Source: Thermoplasmatales archaeon (lineage in GTDB: Archaea; Thermoplasmatota; Thermoplasmata; Methanomassiliicoccales; Methanomethylophilaceae). From it: DNA of 5,561 nucleotides. This document shows, in pieces, positions 1 to 5,085 of this stretch (its first letter is position 1; every line of letters begins with the position of its first letter). The notes beneath the pieces are model-generated. The model saw only the letters and a program-made list of their open reading frames with translations, was not told the origin of the DNA and ran no database searches. Made by a program: the position numbers and the translations under genes. The stretch spans positions 1-5,561 of the forward strand of contig JAAYKC010000154.1 in NCBI GenBank assembly GCA_012522645.1, given 5' to 3'.

Positions 1-21
1 AAAATATTGACAGGAGCATGG

Positions 22-354
22 ATGGAGATTTACTATAAGACGAAGCAGATGCAGAAACTGTGCTGTGATGAAGCGATGATGCGAAGGCGGCTTGGAGCGG
101 TGATGGCAAGGAAACTCAAACAACGGCTTATGGAGTTGTCTGCCGTTGCCTCGCTCTCAGATATTTCATACCTTCCGCCAGCACGCTGTCATCTGCTCAA
201 AGGTTCCGGTATGATTTTTTCTGTTGATCTTGAGCATCCGTATCGGTTGCTCTTCACCCCCCAAGGCCCGATATTCAAGACGGAGAATGGTGAGATCGAT
301 AGAACAAGGATCAAAGGGATCATCATTACCGCCATTGCTGATACCCACCAATAG
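22..354 (+). CDS. higB: HigB-like RelE-superfamily toxin of a type II toxin-antitoxin system
   Basis: Encodes 110 residues, the usual length for the HigB 'plasmid maintenance killer' family. These toxins are mRNA interferases that cut mRNA on the ribosome and are held inactive by the antitoxin encoded just downstream. Family landmarks run in order: MEIYY beta-strand start; K12-L-C; an Arg-rich helix with LG then ARKLKQRL (about residues 24-36); ELSAVASLSD (38-47); CHLLKG (56-61, the conserved R/x-H-x-L-x-G stretch); FSVDL (66-70); and YRLLF (74-78, conserved Arg75). The start at ATG 22 is chosen because AGGAG at 12-16 sits 5 nt upstream and the family begins at this methionine. A TTG at 7 would add five residues but overlaps that ribosome-binding site. 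The antitoxin ATG follows the stop by 16 nt, so the two genes are one operon. The promoter lies outside the window. The family call is confident; activity is inferred. Confidence 0.87.
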   Translation: MEIYYKTKQMQKLCCDEAMMRRRLGAVMARKLKQRLMELSAVASLSDISYLPPARCHLLKGSGMIFSVDLEHPYRLLFTPQGPIFKTENGEIDRTRIKGIIITAIADTHQ

Positions 355-370
355 GCACAGAGAGGTCACT

Positions 371-1255
371 ATGAACACCAACGAAGAGAAAGAGATGTTG
401 TATGCCCATGATCCCAACTACGCGGTCGCACCGGGAGAGACCTTGCAAGAGGTGTTGGAAAGCCTCGGCATGTCAAAGAAAGAGTTGGCCCTTCGCTGTT
501 CCTTGACCGAGCAGACCATCAACCGAATCTGTAGAGGAGAACAGCCGATAACCTACGAGAGTGCAGAGCGTCTTGAGATGGCAACTGGAGTTCCGGCGCG
601 CATGTGGAACAGTCTTGAGATGCAGTACCGTGAACAGTTGGCCAAGATCAGGCGCTTGGAGACGCAACAGGCACAGCGGGCGTGGATTGCACAGATCCCC
701 ATCGATGATTTATTGGCCCACCGAGAGGTGCAGGGCACCGGTGATGAGGCAGAGATCGTTGGAGAGGCGCTCCGGTTCTATGGGGTACATGACGTGGGAG
801 CGTGGCGACGGCTTTGGCAGGAGAGCCCCATCGGGTCCTTCAAAGAGCTGGGAACGGCCTCTGCGTGGGTGCGGATGGGGCAAAGGGCAGCCCATGCGCT
901 GCGGTGTGGTCCGTTTGAAGGGCCGAGGCTTAGAACAGCCATCCAGGAGCTCTCCATGCTCCAAGGCAACGATCATGTGAGTGCTGTCGCCGACCTACAA
1001 CAACGGTTGGCCGATATCGGGGTTGCCCTTGTCCTGCTCCCACCGGTGAAGGGGTTGTCGTGGGAAGCTTTAGTCTTGTGGGCCTCAGTGGATAAGGCGA
1101 CGATCATGCTGGACAGGGAAGTTGATGAGGGACGGTTTCAGTCATTGCTCATTGAGGCGCTCAGCCACGTTCTTCGGATGAAGAAGAAGCAATGGATCAT
1201 CCTCGATAGAGACTCCGGTAAGTCTAGCGGAGCACCAGCATACGGGCGAAGCTGA
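371..1255 (+). CDS. higA: HigA-like XRE antitoxin with a degenerate, truncated ImmA/IrrE-like C-terminus
   Basis: 294 residues. The N-terminal part matches HigA/VapI antitoxins: PGETLQEVLESLGMSKKELA (21-40), then a helix-turn-helix spanning about 35-58 (LTEQTINRICRGEQPIT), and the GVPARMWNSLE segment that follows it in this family. The middle (about 130-200: LRFYGVHDVGAW, SAWVRMGQRAA, IQELSML) matches the linker domain of the long HigA proteins fused to an ImmA/IrrE (COG2856) peptidase-like domain. In that domain the expected HExxH zinc motif reads EALSH at 262-266, so the first His and the Glu are missing, though HVL-x-M-KKK after it keeps the family pattern. The protein stops about 28 residues later and lacks the ExANxFA and C-terminal helices typical of roughly 370-residue relatives. 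Start: ATG 371 with GAGG at 362-365. An in-frame start at 224 lies inside the toxin gene and is rejected. Likely role: DNA-binding autorepressor and toxin neutraliser. Peptidase activity is unlikely. Confidence 0.82.
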   Translation: MNTNEEKEMLYAHDPNYAVAPGETLQEVLESLGMSKKELALRCSLTEQTINRICRGEQPITYESAERLEMATGVPARMWNSLEMQYREQLAKIRRLETQQAQRAWIAQIPIDDLLAHREVQGTGDEAEIVGEALRFYGVHDVGAWRRLWQESPIGSFKELGTASAWVRMGQRAAHALRCGPFEGPRLRTAIQELSMLQGNDHVSAVADLQQRLADIGVALVLLPPVKGLSWEALVLWASVDKATIMLDREVDEGRFQSLLIEALSHVLRMKKKQWIILDRDSGKSSGAPAYGRS

Positions 1256-1601
1256 TGAATCGCCCATCATCTTCGCTGTAGCAACGCTTCTCTCCCTTTG
1301 TGGATGGTCAGTAGGCATCGATGAAGTGGATGGTTCCACAGAGGGTTCATCATTGAGTGGAGCACGATTGCCCCAAGAGTGCAGGCAGCTGAAGCAAACC
1401 GTCATCACTTCCCTCTTATATTGTGAGAGGGGGGAAGCTGTACGTACGCTCGCTCCTAATGATGGGCATATTTGATTCCGAAGTCGCCGTACTCGTGATA
1501 CGCCTACCTGTGTTGTGCGTTAGGCCAAAGATCGACTCAATGGGATTACAGTGGGGGAGTGGGATGGTTGGGTTGATGAACTATATTTATGACGCTTACT
1601 A
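1256..1601. other. Non-coding stretch between the toxin-antitoxin operon and the convergent hydrolase gene
   Basis: I see no credible gene here on either strand. A + strand open frame beginning at GTG 1423 has no ribosome-binding site and no recognisable motif. The frame offset from the antitoxin gene (phase of position 1182) stays open to TGA 1473-1475, about 97 codons, so a frameshift near the end of higA could once have extended it. The encoded residues show no family motif that I recognise, however. The stretch holds an interrupted hairpin at 1320-1351 and a CCCTCT/AGAGGG inverted repeat (1411-1416 with 1426-1431, 9-nt loop) that lacks a T-tract. It may hold decayed sequence from the antitoxin's missing C-terminus. 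Confidence 0.5.
1320..1351. repeat. Interrupted inverted repeat (possible RNA hairpin)
   Basis: GATGAA (1320-1325) and GTGGA (1326-1330) pair with TCCAC (1335-1339) and TTCATC (1346-1351). The loop is TGGT and there is a 6-nt one-sided bulge (1340-1345), giving 11 base pairs in two blocks. It lies about 65 nt after the antitoxin stop. No T-run follows, so it is not a classical terminator. It could stabilise the 3' end of the toxin-antitoxin mRNA or be chance. Confidence 0.35.
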
Positions 1602-1640
1602 TAACAATAAAATGAGCAACCATCATAGACAGTTGCTCAT
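1602..1640 (-). terminator. Probable rho-independent terminator of the membrane hydrolase gene
   Basis: A perfect 9-bp inverted repeat, ATGAGCAAC (1612-1620) and GTTGCTCAT (1632-1640), encloses an 11-nt loop. Read on the - strand it begins about 30 nt after the hydrolase stop codon and is followed at once by TTTTATTGTTAT, a T-rich run. The stem is only about half G+C, so efficiency may be moderate. On the + strand the hairpin is followed by GATACTCTTTT, so it might also act weakly on + strand transcripts from the toxin-antitoxin operon. Confidence 0.65.
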
Positions 1641-1671
1641 GATACTCTTTTGATCAAATTCTCCTGACAGC

Positions 1672-3465
1672 CTAGAAGAATGTGCAAGTATTGGCACAAC
1701 TGATGAGTGTGACAATAATTGCATTGATGATTCCAGGCAGATAGGGATTTCCTGTCTTCTTATATAGCTTTCTAGCTACAATGACAGAGATAGGCAGGAT
1801 AGCAACCAATGGGAAAAGCCATACTATAATCAGGTGTGTCTGGTTTGCTGAATAGACCAGCAATCCTGTGCGATAGAAATGTATATATTGAATTAAGGTG
1901 ACGATTAATGCGGGCAGCCCTGTCGCTACAGCCAAGATCAGGGTATTCAACCATTCTTTTCCGGCTATCTTGCGGTAATTGAAACAGTTCACAGAGATGG
2001 AACTTGCAATATAGAAGACGCTGCTGATAAGAATGAATGGGATAGCAATTCGGATGTACACAGGGTTGAATCTGCTGATGGCCAGTACCCATACGCGGAA
2101 ATCCACTTGGAAGAAGTAATCAGCCATGAACACCCACAGATAGGAACTGATAACCACTGTTATGGCCAGCAGTATAGTCTTAAGGAGATTCACTAAGGAA
2201 ATCTTGATCCCTGTTGCAGCCAGATCAATCTGCTCTTCCTTATTGATGAACTTGGTTACAAACATCAATAGGAGGGTGAACAGACCACAGCATGCCGCCC
2301 AGACTGAGATGCCACGCACTGCGCCCTGATCAAGGAATGTTGGTGCGAATGTTGCGGCCTTGGTTGCCTGCATTATTGGCAGGTAGAATATAGCGCCAAA
2401 TGCCGCAGCCAGTGCGAGACTGACCCAGAACCACCATTGCTTGCCTCTTGCAGGAGCCGGGCCAGAGATTTCTGTCCTTTTCACTGATTTGAAGAAAGGC
2501 AATCTCAGAAGCACCGCCGTGAAAGTGATCACGAACATCACGAAACCGATTATTCCAAGAATGTTGAAGACAACTTTCCATTGCCAGACTTGATTGCTGC
2601 TGTCAATTGGATTCGGTGCCTTCAGAGATGCATCAAAGAACTCAATCGTTGCTTTTGTGGATCTAGCGCTGAAGTGAGCCCATGGATGAATGATGCTAGG
2701 GGTATAGATTACGCGGATTGCATCTCTTCCATCTATGTTTTTCGTGTAGACAGTGTCAGCTTTCAATTCAGTAGTGCCGGTTGGGGCGTTTCCAAAATTC
2801 AGGAAGGTCTGGGCTGACTTGCTGTTGATGTATTCCGGCTTGGGCTGTGCCACACCATTTTCGTCAGTGATGTTGAATGCAAACTCATCGTATTGGCCTG
2901 CAACCACTCCAACATCCCTGTTTCCATATGATGTATCATAACTGGGATCCATGCTGTTCACTAGGACTGCTGCCACATACCTGCTGCCATTCGCCTCATC
3001 GCTGAGTACTGAGAAGTTGCAGCTGAAGCCTCCGAACGAGTGTCCAGTCACACCGATTCTTGTGTTATCAACATAGTTTATGTCAGCTAGGAAATTTACG
3101 CCTTCCCATACGCTGTTCATCATACCAGACATACCTGGTGTAATCTCGGAGTCTCCATGACTGGTCATATCTATTGCCAGCACCACAAAGCCTCTGCGGG
3201 AAAGCTCAACGAAATTCAAATCCTGCATTCCCCTGTTGTTAAGAAATCCATGGCTTGTCACCACTGCAGGTGCGGTATTCTCTGCCGTAGCTGTCTTTGG
3301 CTTCAGTAGCCATCCACTACGCTGGTACCCATCAGAACCAACCCATGAGACTTCAGTAACCTTTACTGAACTACCTCCAGTTTGGACTAGCGATGCACCA
3401 ATCATGCTGACAAGCATCAGTGCGATGGCAACGACAAGGAACAAATTGTTCTTGCACTTAGTCAT
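1672..3465 (-). CDS. Membrane-anchored alpha/beta hydrolase with a C-terminal multi-pass membrane domain
   Basis: 597 residues. An N-terminal hydrophobic segment (about 7-28) acts as a signal anchor. An alpha/beta-hydrolase domain of the dienelactone-hydrolase/prolyl-oligopeptidase type follows (about 35-285). It shows SHGF (71-74, oxyanion region), VVLAIDMTSHGDS (94-106), the nucleophile elbow GHSFGG with Ser143, the likely acid Asp193 in GQYDEF, and the likely His264 in HPWAHFS. About eight membrane helices then follow, near 297-320, 345-364, 384-404, 424-447, 468-491, 504-527, 541-564 and 574-593. The catalytic domain probably faces outward, as it follows a single uncleaved or cleaved N-terminal segment. 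The substrate is unknown; an ester or peptide is possible. The start is supported by GAAGGGGG (3472-3479) 6 nt upstream. It is divergent from a MarR gene across a perfect palindrome, which suggests repression by that regulator. Function beyond 'serine hydrolase' is not claimed. Confidence 0.85.
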   Translation of the reverse strand: MTKCKNNLFLVVAIALMLVSMIGASLVQTGGSSVKVTEVSWVGSDGYQRSGWLLKPKTATAENTAPAVVTSHGFLNNRGMQDLNFVELSRRGFVVLAIDMTSHGDSEITPGMSGMMNSVWEGVNFLADINYVDNTRIGVTGHSFGGFSCNFSVLSDEANGSRYVAAVLVNSMDPSYDTSYGNRDVGVVAGQYDEFAFNITDENGVAQPKPEYINSKSAQTFLNFGNAPTGTTELKADTVYTKNIDGRDAIRVIYTPSIIHPWAHFSARSTKATIEFFDASLKAPNPIDSSNQVWQWKVVFNILGIIGFVMFVITFTAVLLRLPFFKSVKRTEISGPAPARGKQWWFWVSLALAAAFGAIFYLPIMQATKAATFAPTFLDQGAVRGISVWAACCGLFTLLLMFVTKFINKEEQIDLAATGIKISLVNLLKTILLAITVVISSYLWVFMADYFFQVDFRVWVLAISRFNPVYIRIAIPFILISSVFYIASSISVNCFNYRKIAGKEWLNTLILAVATGLPALIVTLIQYIHFYRTGLLVYSANQTHLIIVWLFPLVAILPISVIVARKLYKKTGNPYLPGIINAIIVTLISCANTCTFF

Positions 3466-3482
3466 TTTTGACCCCCTTCATA

Positions 3483-3516
3483 TATCACACAGAATATAAA
3501 TATATTCTGTGTGATA
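3483..3516. promoter_or_regulatory. 34-bp perfect palindrome, probable MarR operator
   Basis: The left arm TATCACACAGAATATA (3483-3498) is the exact reverse complement of the right arm TATATTCTGTGTGATA (3501-3516), with a 2-nt AA spacer. It sits directly upstream of the hydrolase ribosome-binding site and about 100 nt upstream of the MarR gene start. MarR dimers bind AT-rich palindromes of roughly 16-20 bp, so this site could hold one dimer at its centre or two side by side. A regulator bound here would block hydrolase transcription. Transcribed leftward, it could also form a hairpin in the 5' leader. Confidence 0.8.
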
Positions 3517-3548
3517 CATATGCTACTGCAGTAAACCCAGAAAAGCAA
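3515..3548 (-). promoter_or_regulatory. Candidate leftward promoter of the hydrolase gene
   Basis: On the - strand a TTGCTT -35-like box (3543-3548) lies 17 nt from TAGCAT (3520-3525). An alternative is TTTCTG (3538-3543), 17 nt, TATGTA (3515-3520). Both are weak matches to the sigma-70 consensus. Either would place the transcription start within or next to the 34-bp palindrome, consistent with repression by occlusion. Confidence 0.3.
3524..3533. repeat. Second short palindrome beside the operator
   Basis: TACTGCAGTA is a perfect 10-bp palindrome starting 7 nt to the right of the 34-bp palindrome, inside the candidate leftward promoter spacer. It is unrelated in sequence to the larger palindrome. 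It could be an accessory protein site or chance. Confidence 0.35.
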
Positions 3549-3562
3549 TCTTTTTTTCCAAG

Positions 3563-3592
3563 TGGACATTCGATGTTTATGTGTGGTACTTT
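3563..3592 (+). promoter_or_regulatory. Candidate promoter of the MarR gene
   Basis: TGGACA (3563-3568, five of six matches to TTGACA) is separated by 18 nt from TACTTT (3587-3592, four of six matches to TATAAT). The ribosome-binding site AGGAG begins 9 nt after the -10-like box, so the leader would be very short. If real, this promoter lies 47 nt beyond the palindrome, so autoregulation would be less direct than control of the hydrolase. Confidence 0.3.
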
Positions 3593-3612
3593 ACTAATCA
3601 AGGAGAGCGCTC

Positions 3613-4122
3613 GTGATTGTTTGGATGGGGCGGTATCGCCAACTAGTTGAGGCCCTTGTGCGCCATGTTAATCAGGTCAATCGGGCTGGAAGCATAAAAT
3701 TCAACATTTGTGACGATTTATGGGTGAATAGTTTCGAATGGCAGGTTCTGGAATACCTGTACGAACATGAAAGCAACGATGATCCAATGCTGAGGGTCTC
3801 TGAAACCTTAGGCATTGCCCAAAGCACTTATTCCAAGATAATCAACCATCTTCATAAAGGTAAATTGATAGAGAAATTCCATACTCCTGACAATAAAAAG
3901 AATGTAATCATCCGCATTAGTGAGAAAGGGAAGAAAGCTTATGAATGCGCTTCAGTACAAGTCTCACAAAGTTCATGGCATTTGTTTTTTGAGCGTCTGA
4001 ATGAACTTTCTGATGAAAGCCTATCCGCTTTCACTGAAGCCCTTGATCTATTGACAAGCGGCTTACCGTCTAAGCAGGAAGACATGAAGGCTGATGGAAA
4101 AAAACTGATACCTATAGATTGA
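3613..4122 (+). CDS. MarR-family transcriptional regulator
   Basis: 169 residues, slightly longer than the usual 140-150 because of a charged C-terminal tail. A dimerisation helix (about 8-25) leads into a winged helix-turn-helix: FEWQVLEYLYE (41-51), LRVSETLGI (60-68), AQSTYSKIINHLHKGKLIEKF (69-89, recognition helix and GLIE-like turn), and the wing with D93 (TPDNKKNVIIRISEKGKKA, 91-109). A C-terminal helix pair (about 118-148) completes the dimer interface. It starts at GTG 3613, with AGGAG at 3601-3605 placed 7 nt upstream. It is divergent from the membrane hydrolase and faces the 34-bp palindrome, so it most likely represses the hydrolase and perhaps itself, with release by an unknown small ligand. 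The wing lacks the common D-x-R pair, having D-N-K-K instead. The family is clear; target and ligand are inferred. Confidence 0.88.
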   Translation: MIVWMGRYRQLVEALVRHVNQVNRAGSIKFNICDDLWVNSFEWQVLEYLYEHESNDDPMLRVSETLGIAQSTYSKIINHLHKGKLIEKFHTPDNKKNVIIRISEKGKKAYECASVQVSQSSWHLFFERLNELSDESLSAFTEALDLLTSGLPSKQEDMKADGKKLIPID

Positions 4123-4198
4123 GTCCCTTAAGGGAATAGATAGACCTCACTGCCTTACCCATCGCGGCTCCTTTGCCATTAGTGCGGTGTTCTCAAGA

Positions 4199-4258
4199 CT
4201 GACACGAAAGTTCTCCCGTCAGGAAGGCTGGTTGAGGGATGAATCCCCCGACTAGGCC
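4199..4258 (+). ncRNA. Possible structured RNA element of unknown class
   Basis: A stem of CTGGTTG (4228-4234) pairing with CGACTAG (4249-4255), using two G-U pairs, continues past an A-C mismatch into GGGA/TCCC (4236-4239 with 4244-4247) capped by a TGAA tetraloop. GG 4226-4227 and CC 4257-4258 add two pairs across a one-base bulge. Immediately upstream CTGAC (4199-4203) pairs with GTCAG (4218-4222). Wobble pairs read on the + strand favour an RNA rather than a DNA palindrome. A GTGCG at 4182-4186 resembles the 5' end of group II introns, but no reverse transcriptase and no domain V were seen, so that identity is weak. Confidence 0.35.
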
Positions 4259-4346
4259 CGCCGGGGTCGGTCGGACACGGATTTGATACGGAGATCGATG
4301 TCGAAATGACGGATTCGATTAAAAGAAGAGCAAGGGGCTACAAAAC

Positions 4347-4589
4347 ATGAACAACTTCATGGCCATGATCTACCTCGTATGTGGGGAACTCGAACTGCCA
4401 AAGGCTACCATCATGTAGGGCTTACCCACACAAAACAGCGAAAAGCCACATTTTTTCCAACTTTGCATAAAAGAGGCCAAGTTGAAAAACCTGGCCGGAT
4501 CCTTTGTGATATGGAGTTACGTCAACTTTGGCTTCCGTTCATGCGAAGCTACTGTTGCGATCTTCTTACCCCTTAAGGAGGAGAGGTAG
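4347..4589 (+). pseudogene. Small open frame interrupted by an in-frame TAG, possible gene remnant
   Basis: ATG 4347 follows AAGGGG (4332-4337) by 9 nt and opens a 23-codon frame (MNNFMAMIYLVCGELELPKA then TIM) that ends at TAG 4416-4418. The same frame then stays open for 56 more codons to TAG 4587-4589, including the stretch LKNLAGSFVIWSYVNFGF. I recognise no family. It may be a decayed gene with a nonsense mutation, a real 23-residue peptide, or a chance open frame. The start has a usable ribosome-binding site, which is the main argument for it. Confidence 0.25.
4452..4489. repeat. Imperfect inverted repeat with T/A-run ends
   Basis: TTTTT (4452-4456) and CAACTT (4458-4463) pair with AAGTTG (4479-4484) and AAAAA (4485-4489). 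One C (4457) is bulged out, and the loop is 15 nt. The short GC-poor stem ends in A/T runs on both sides, as in a weak bidirectional terminator lying between the convergent MarR and GGCT-like genes. The T-run precedes rather than follows the stem on the + strand, so the terminator role fits the geometry poorly. Confidence 0.35.
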
Positions 4590-4643
4590 TGACTTTGCTT
4601 CAATTTCTCGGATGGGTGGTGATCGCTGCCAGGTGATGTCCCG

Positions 4644-4659
4644 TGAGAGCCCCCTCTCA
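4644..4659. repeat. Hairpin overlapping the GGCT-like stop codon
   Basis: TGAGAG (4644-4649) pairs perfectly with CTCTCA (4654-4659) around a CCCC loop. The right arm contains the TGA stop codon of the leftward gene (4657-4659). No T-rich run follows on the - strand, so it is not a standard rho-independent terminator. It may protect the mRNA 3' end. Confidence 0.4.
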
Positions 4660-5085
4660 TGTAGCACCCATGTAGTACCTCCAATCCCCATTGTCCAGGG
4701 GCAGTACGGGGTTGGTCACAGACCCGAGGTCGTCGCGCACGTACCAGTAGACATATGCCTGCGTCTCCTGCCACGCTCCATCACAGAGGACGTGGACGGT
4801 GGCGAGGCGACGCTCGTACTCGTTGTCGCTCCCCCCTTCGCGGTACCCTTCCAGCTCATCGATGCGTTCGATGATCGAGGCGAGCACATCGATCTCGAGC
4901 AGCTCACCGTACACCCACTGTTCCCCCTCCACCAAGGCGGGGTACCCCTTCTGCACTTGGTGAAAGAGCCTGCCTTTGACCTTGGCGCTCCTGGCGTGGA
5001 GCACCCGGCCCTGCAGCACCTTCTGATGATTGAAGAAGCCGCAGAGCAGGCTGCCGTATACCCAAATTCTATTGCACTCGGTCAA
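4657..5085 (-). CDS. Gamma-glutamylcyclotransferase-like (AIG2/GGCT fold) protein
   Basis: 142 residues, typical for single-domain GGCT-like proteins. The substrate loop VYGSLLCGFFNH (9-20) carries the diagnostic YGSL motif. VYGELLEI (58-65) is the conserved strand after it. DELEGY (76-81) places Glu79 where the family has its catalytic acid. NPV (125-127) and GDWRYY (133-138) match the family C-terminus. Known members release 5-oxoproline from gamma-glutamyl amines or peptides, but many bacterial members have no assigned substrate. The start is TTG 5085, since no ATG or GTG lies upstream of the YGSL motif in frame. TTG overlaps the TGA stop of pcp (TTGA), and AAGGA at 5089-5093 is only 3 nt upstream, so translation is probably coupled to pcp. 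It is the second gene of that operon. Confidence 0.82.
   Translation of the reverse strand: MTECNRIWVYGSLLCGFFNHQKVLQGRVLHARSAKVKGRLFHQVQKGYPALVEGEQWVYGELLEIDVLASIIERIDELEGYREGGSDNEYERRLATVHVLCDGAWQETQAYVYWYVRDDLGSVTNPVLPLDNGDWRYYMGAT

Larger units (their letters stand above)
4125..4578. repeat. Two copies of the 9-nt sequence CCCTTAAGG bounding the gene-poor region
   Basis: CCCTTAAGG occurs at 4125-4133, just after the MarR stop within the 12-bp palindrome TCCCTTAAGGGA (4124-4135), and again at 4570-4578. The 436 nt between them cover most of the gene-poor region. Nine-base target duplications are known for some insertion sequences. However, the core CCTTAAGG is itself palindromic, and I see no matching terminal inverted repeats inside the copies, so coincidence is possible. 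Confidence 0.3.
4123..4656. other. Gene-poor region with structured and repeated sequence
   Basis: About 530 nt between convergent genes (MarR rightward, GGCT-like leftward) with no intact gene on either strand. It contains a palindrome immediately after the MarR stop, an RNA-like hairpin block, a TAG-interrupted open frame, an imperfect inverted repeat with T/A runs, and a hairpin at the GGCT-like stop codon. These are listed separately. Long open frames reading rightward through 4528-5211 are antisense shadows of the GGCT-like and pcp genes. The overall look is of a decayed insertion or an RNA element, but I cannot name the family. Confidence 0.55.

Noticed and set aside
224..370. N-terminal extension of the antitoxin from ATG 224
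   Set aside because: It lies inside the toxin gene and encodes no family-like residues, while ATG 371 has its own ribosome-binding site and matches the family start.
1411..1431. CCCTCT/AGAGGG inverted repeat as a terminator for the toxin-antitoxin operon
   Set aside because: No T-rich run follows on either strand and the stem is only 6 bp, so I do not call it a terminator.
1423..1653. 76-codon + strand open frame after the toxin-antitoxin operon
   Set aside because: GTG start without a ribosome-binding site, no recognisable motif, and it runs through the terminator hairpin of the convergent gene.
4124..4135. TCCCTTAAGGGA palindrome as the MarR terminator
   Set aside because: It has no loop sequence (folding would consume the central bases) and is followed by AATAGATAG, not a T-tract.
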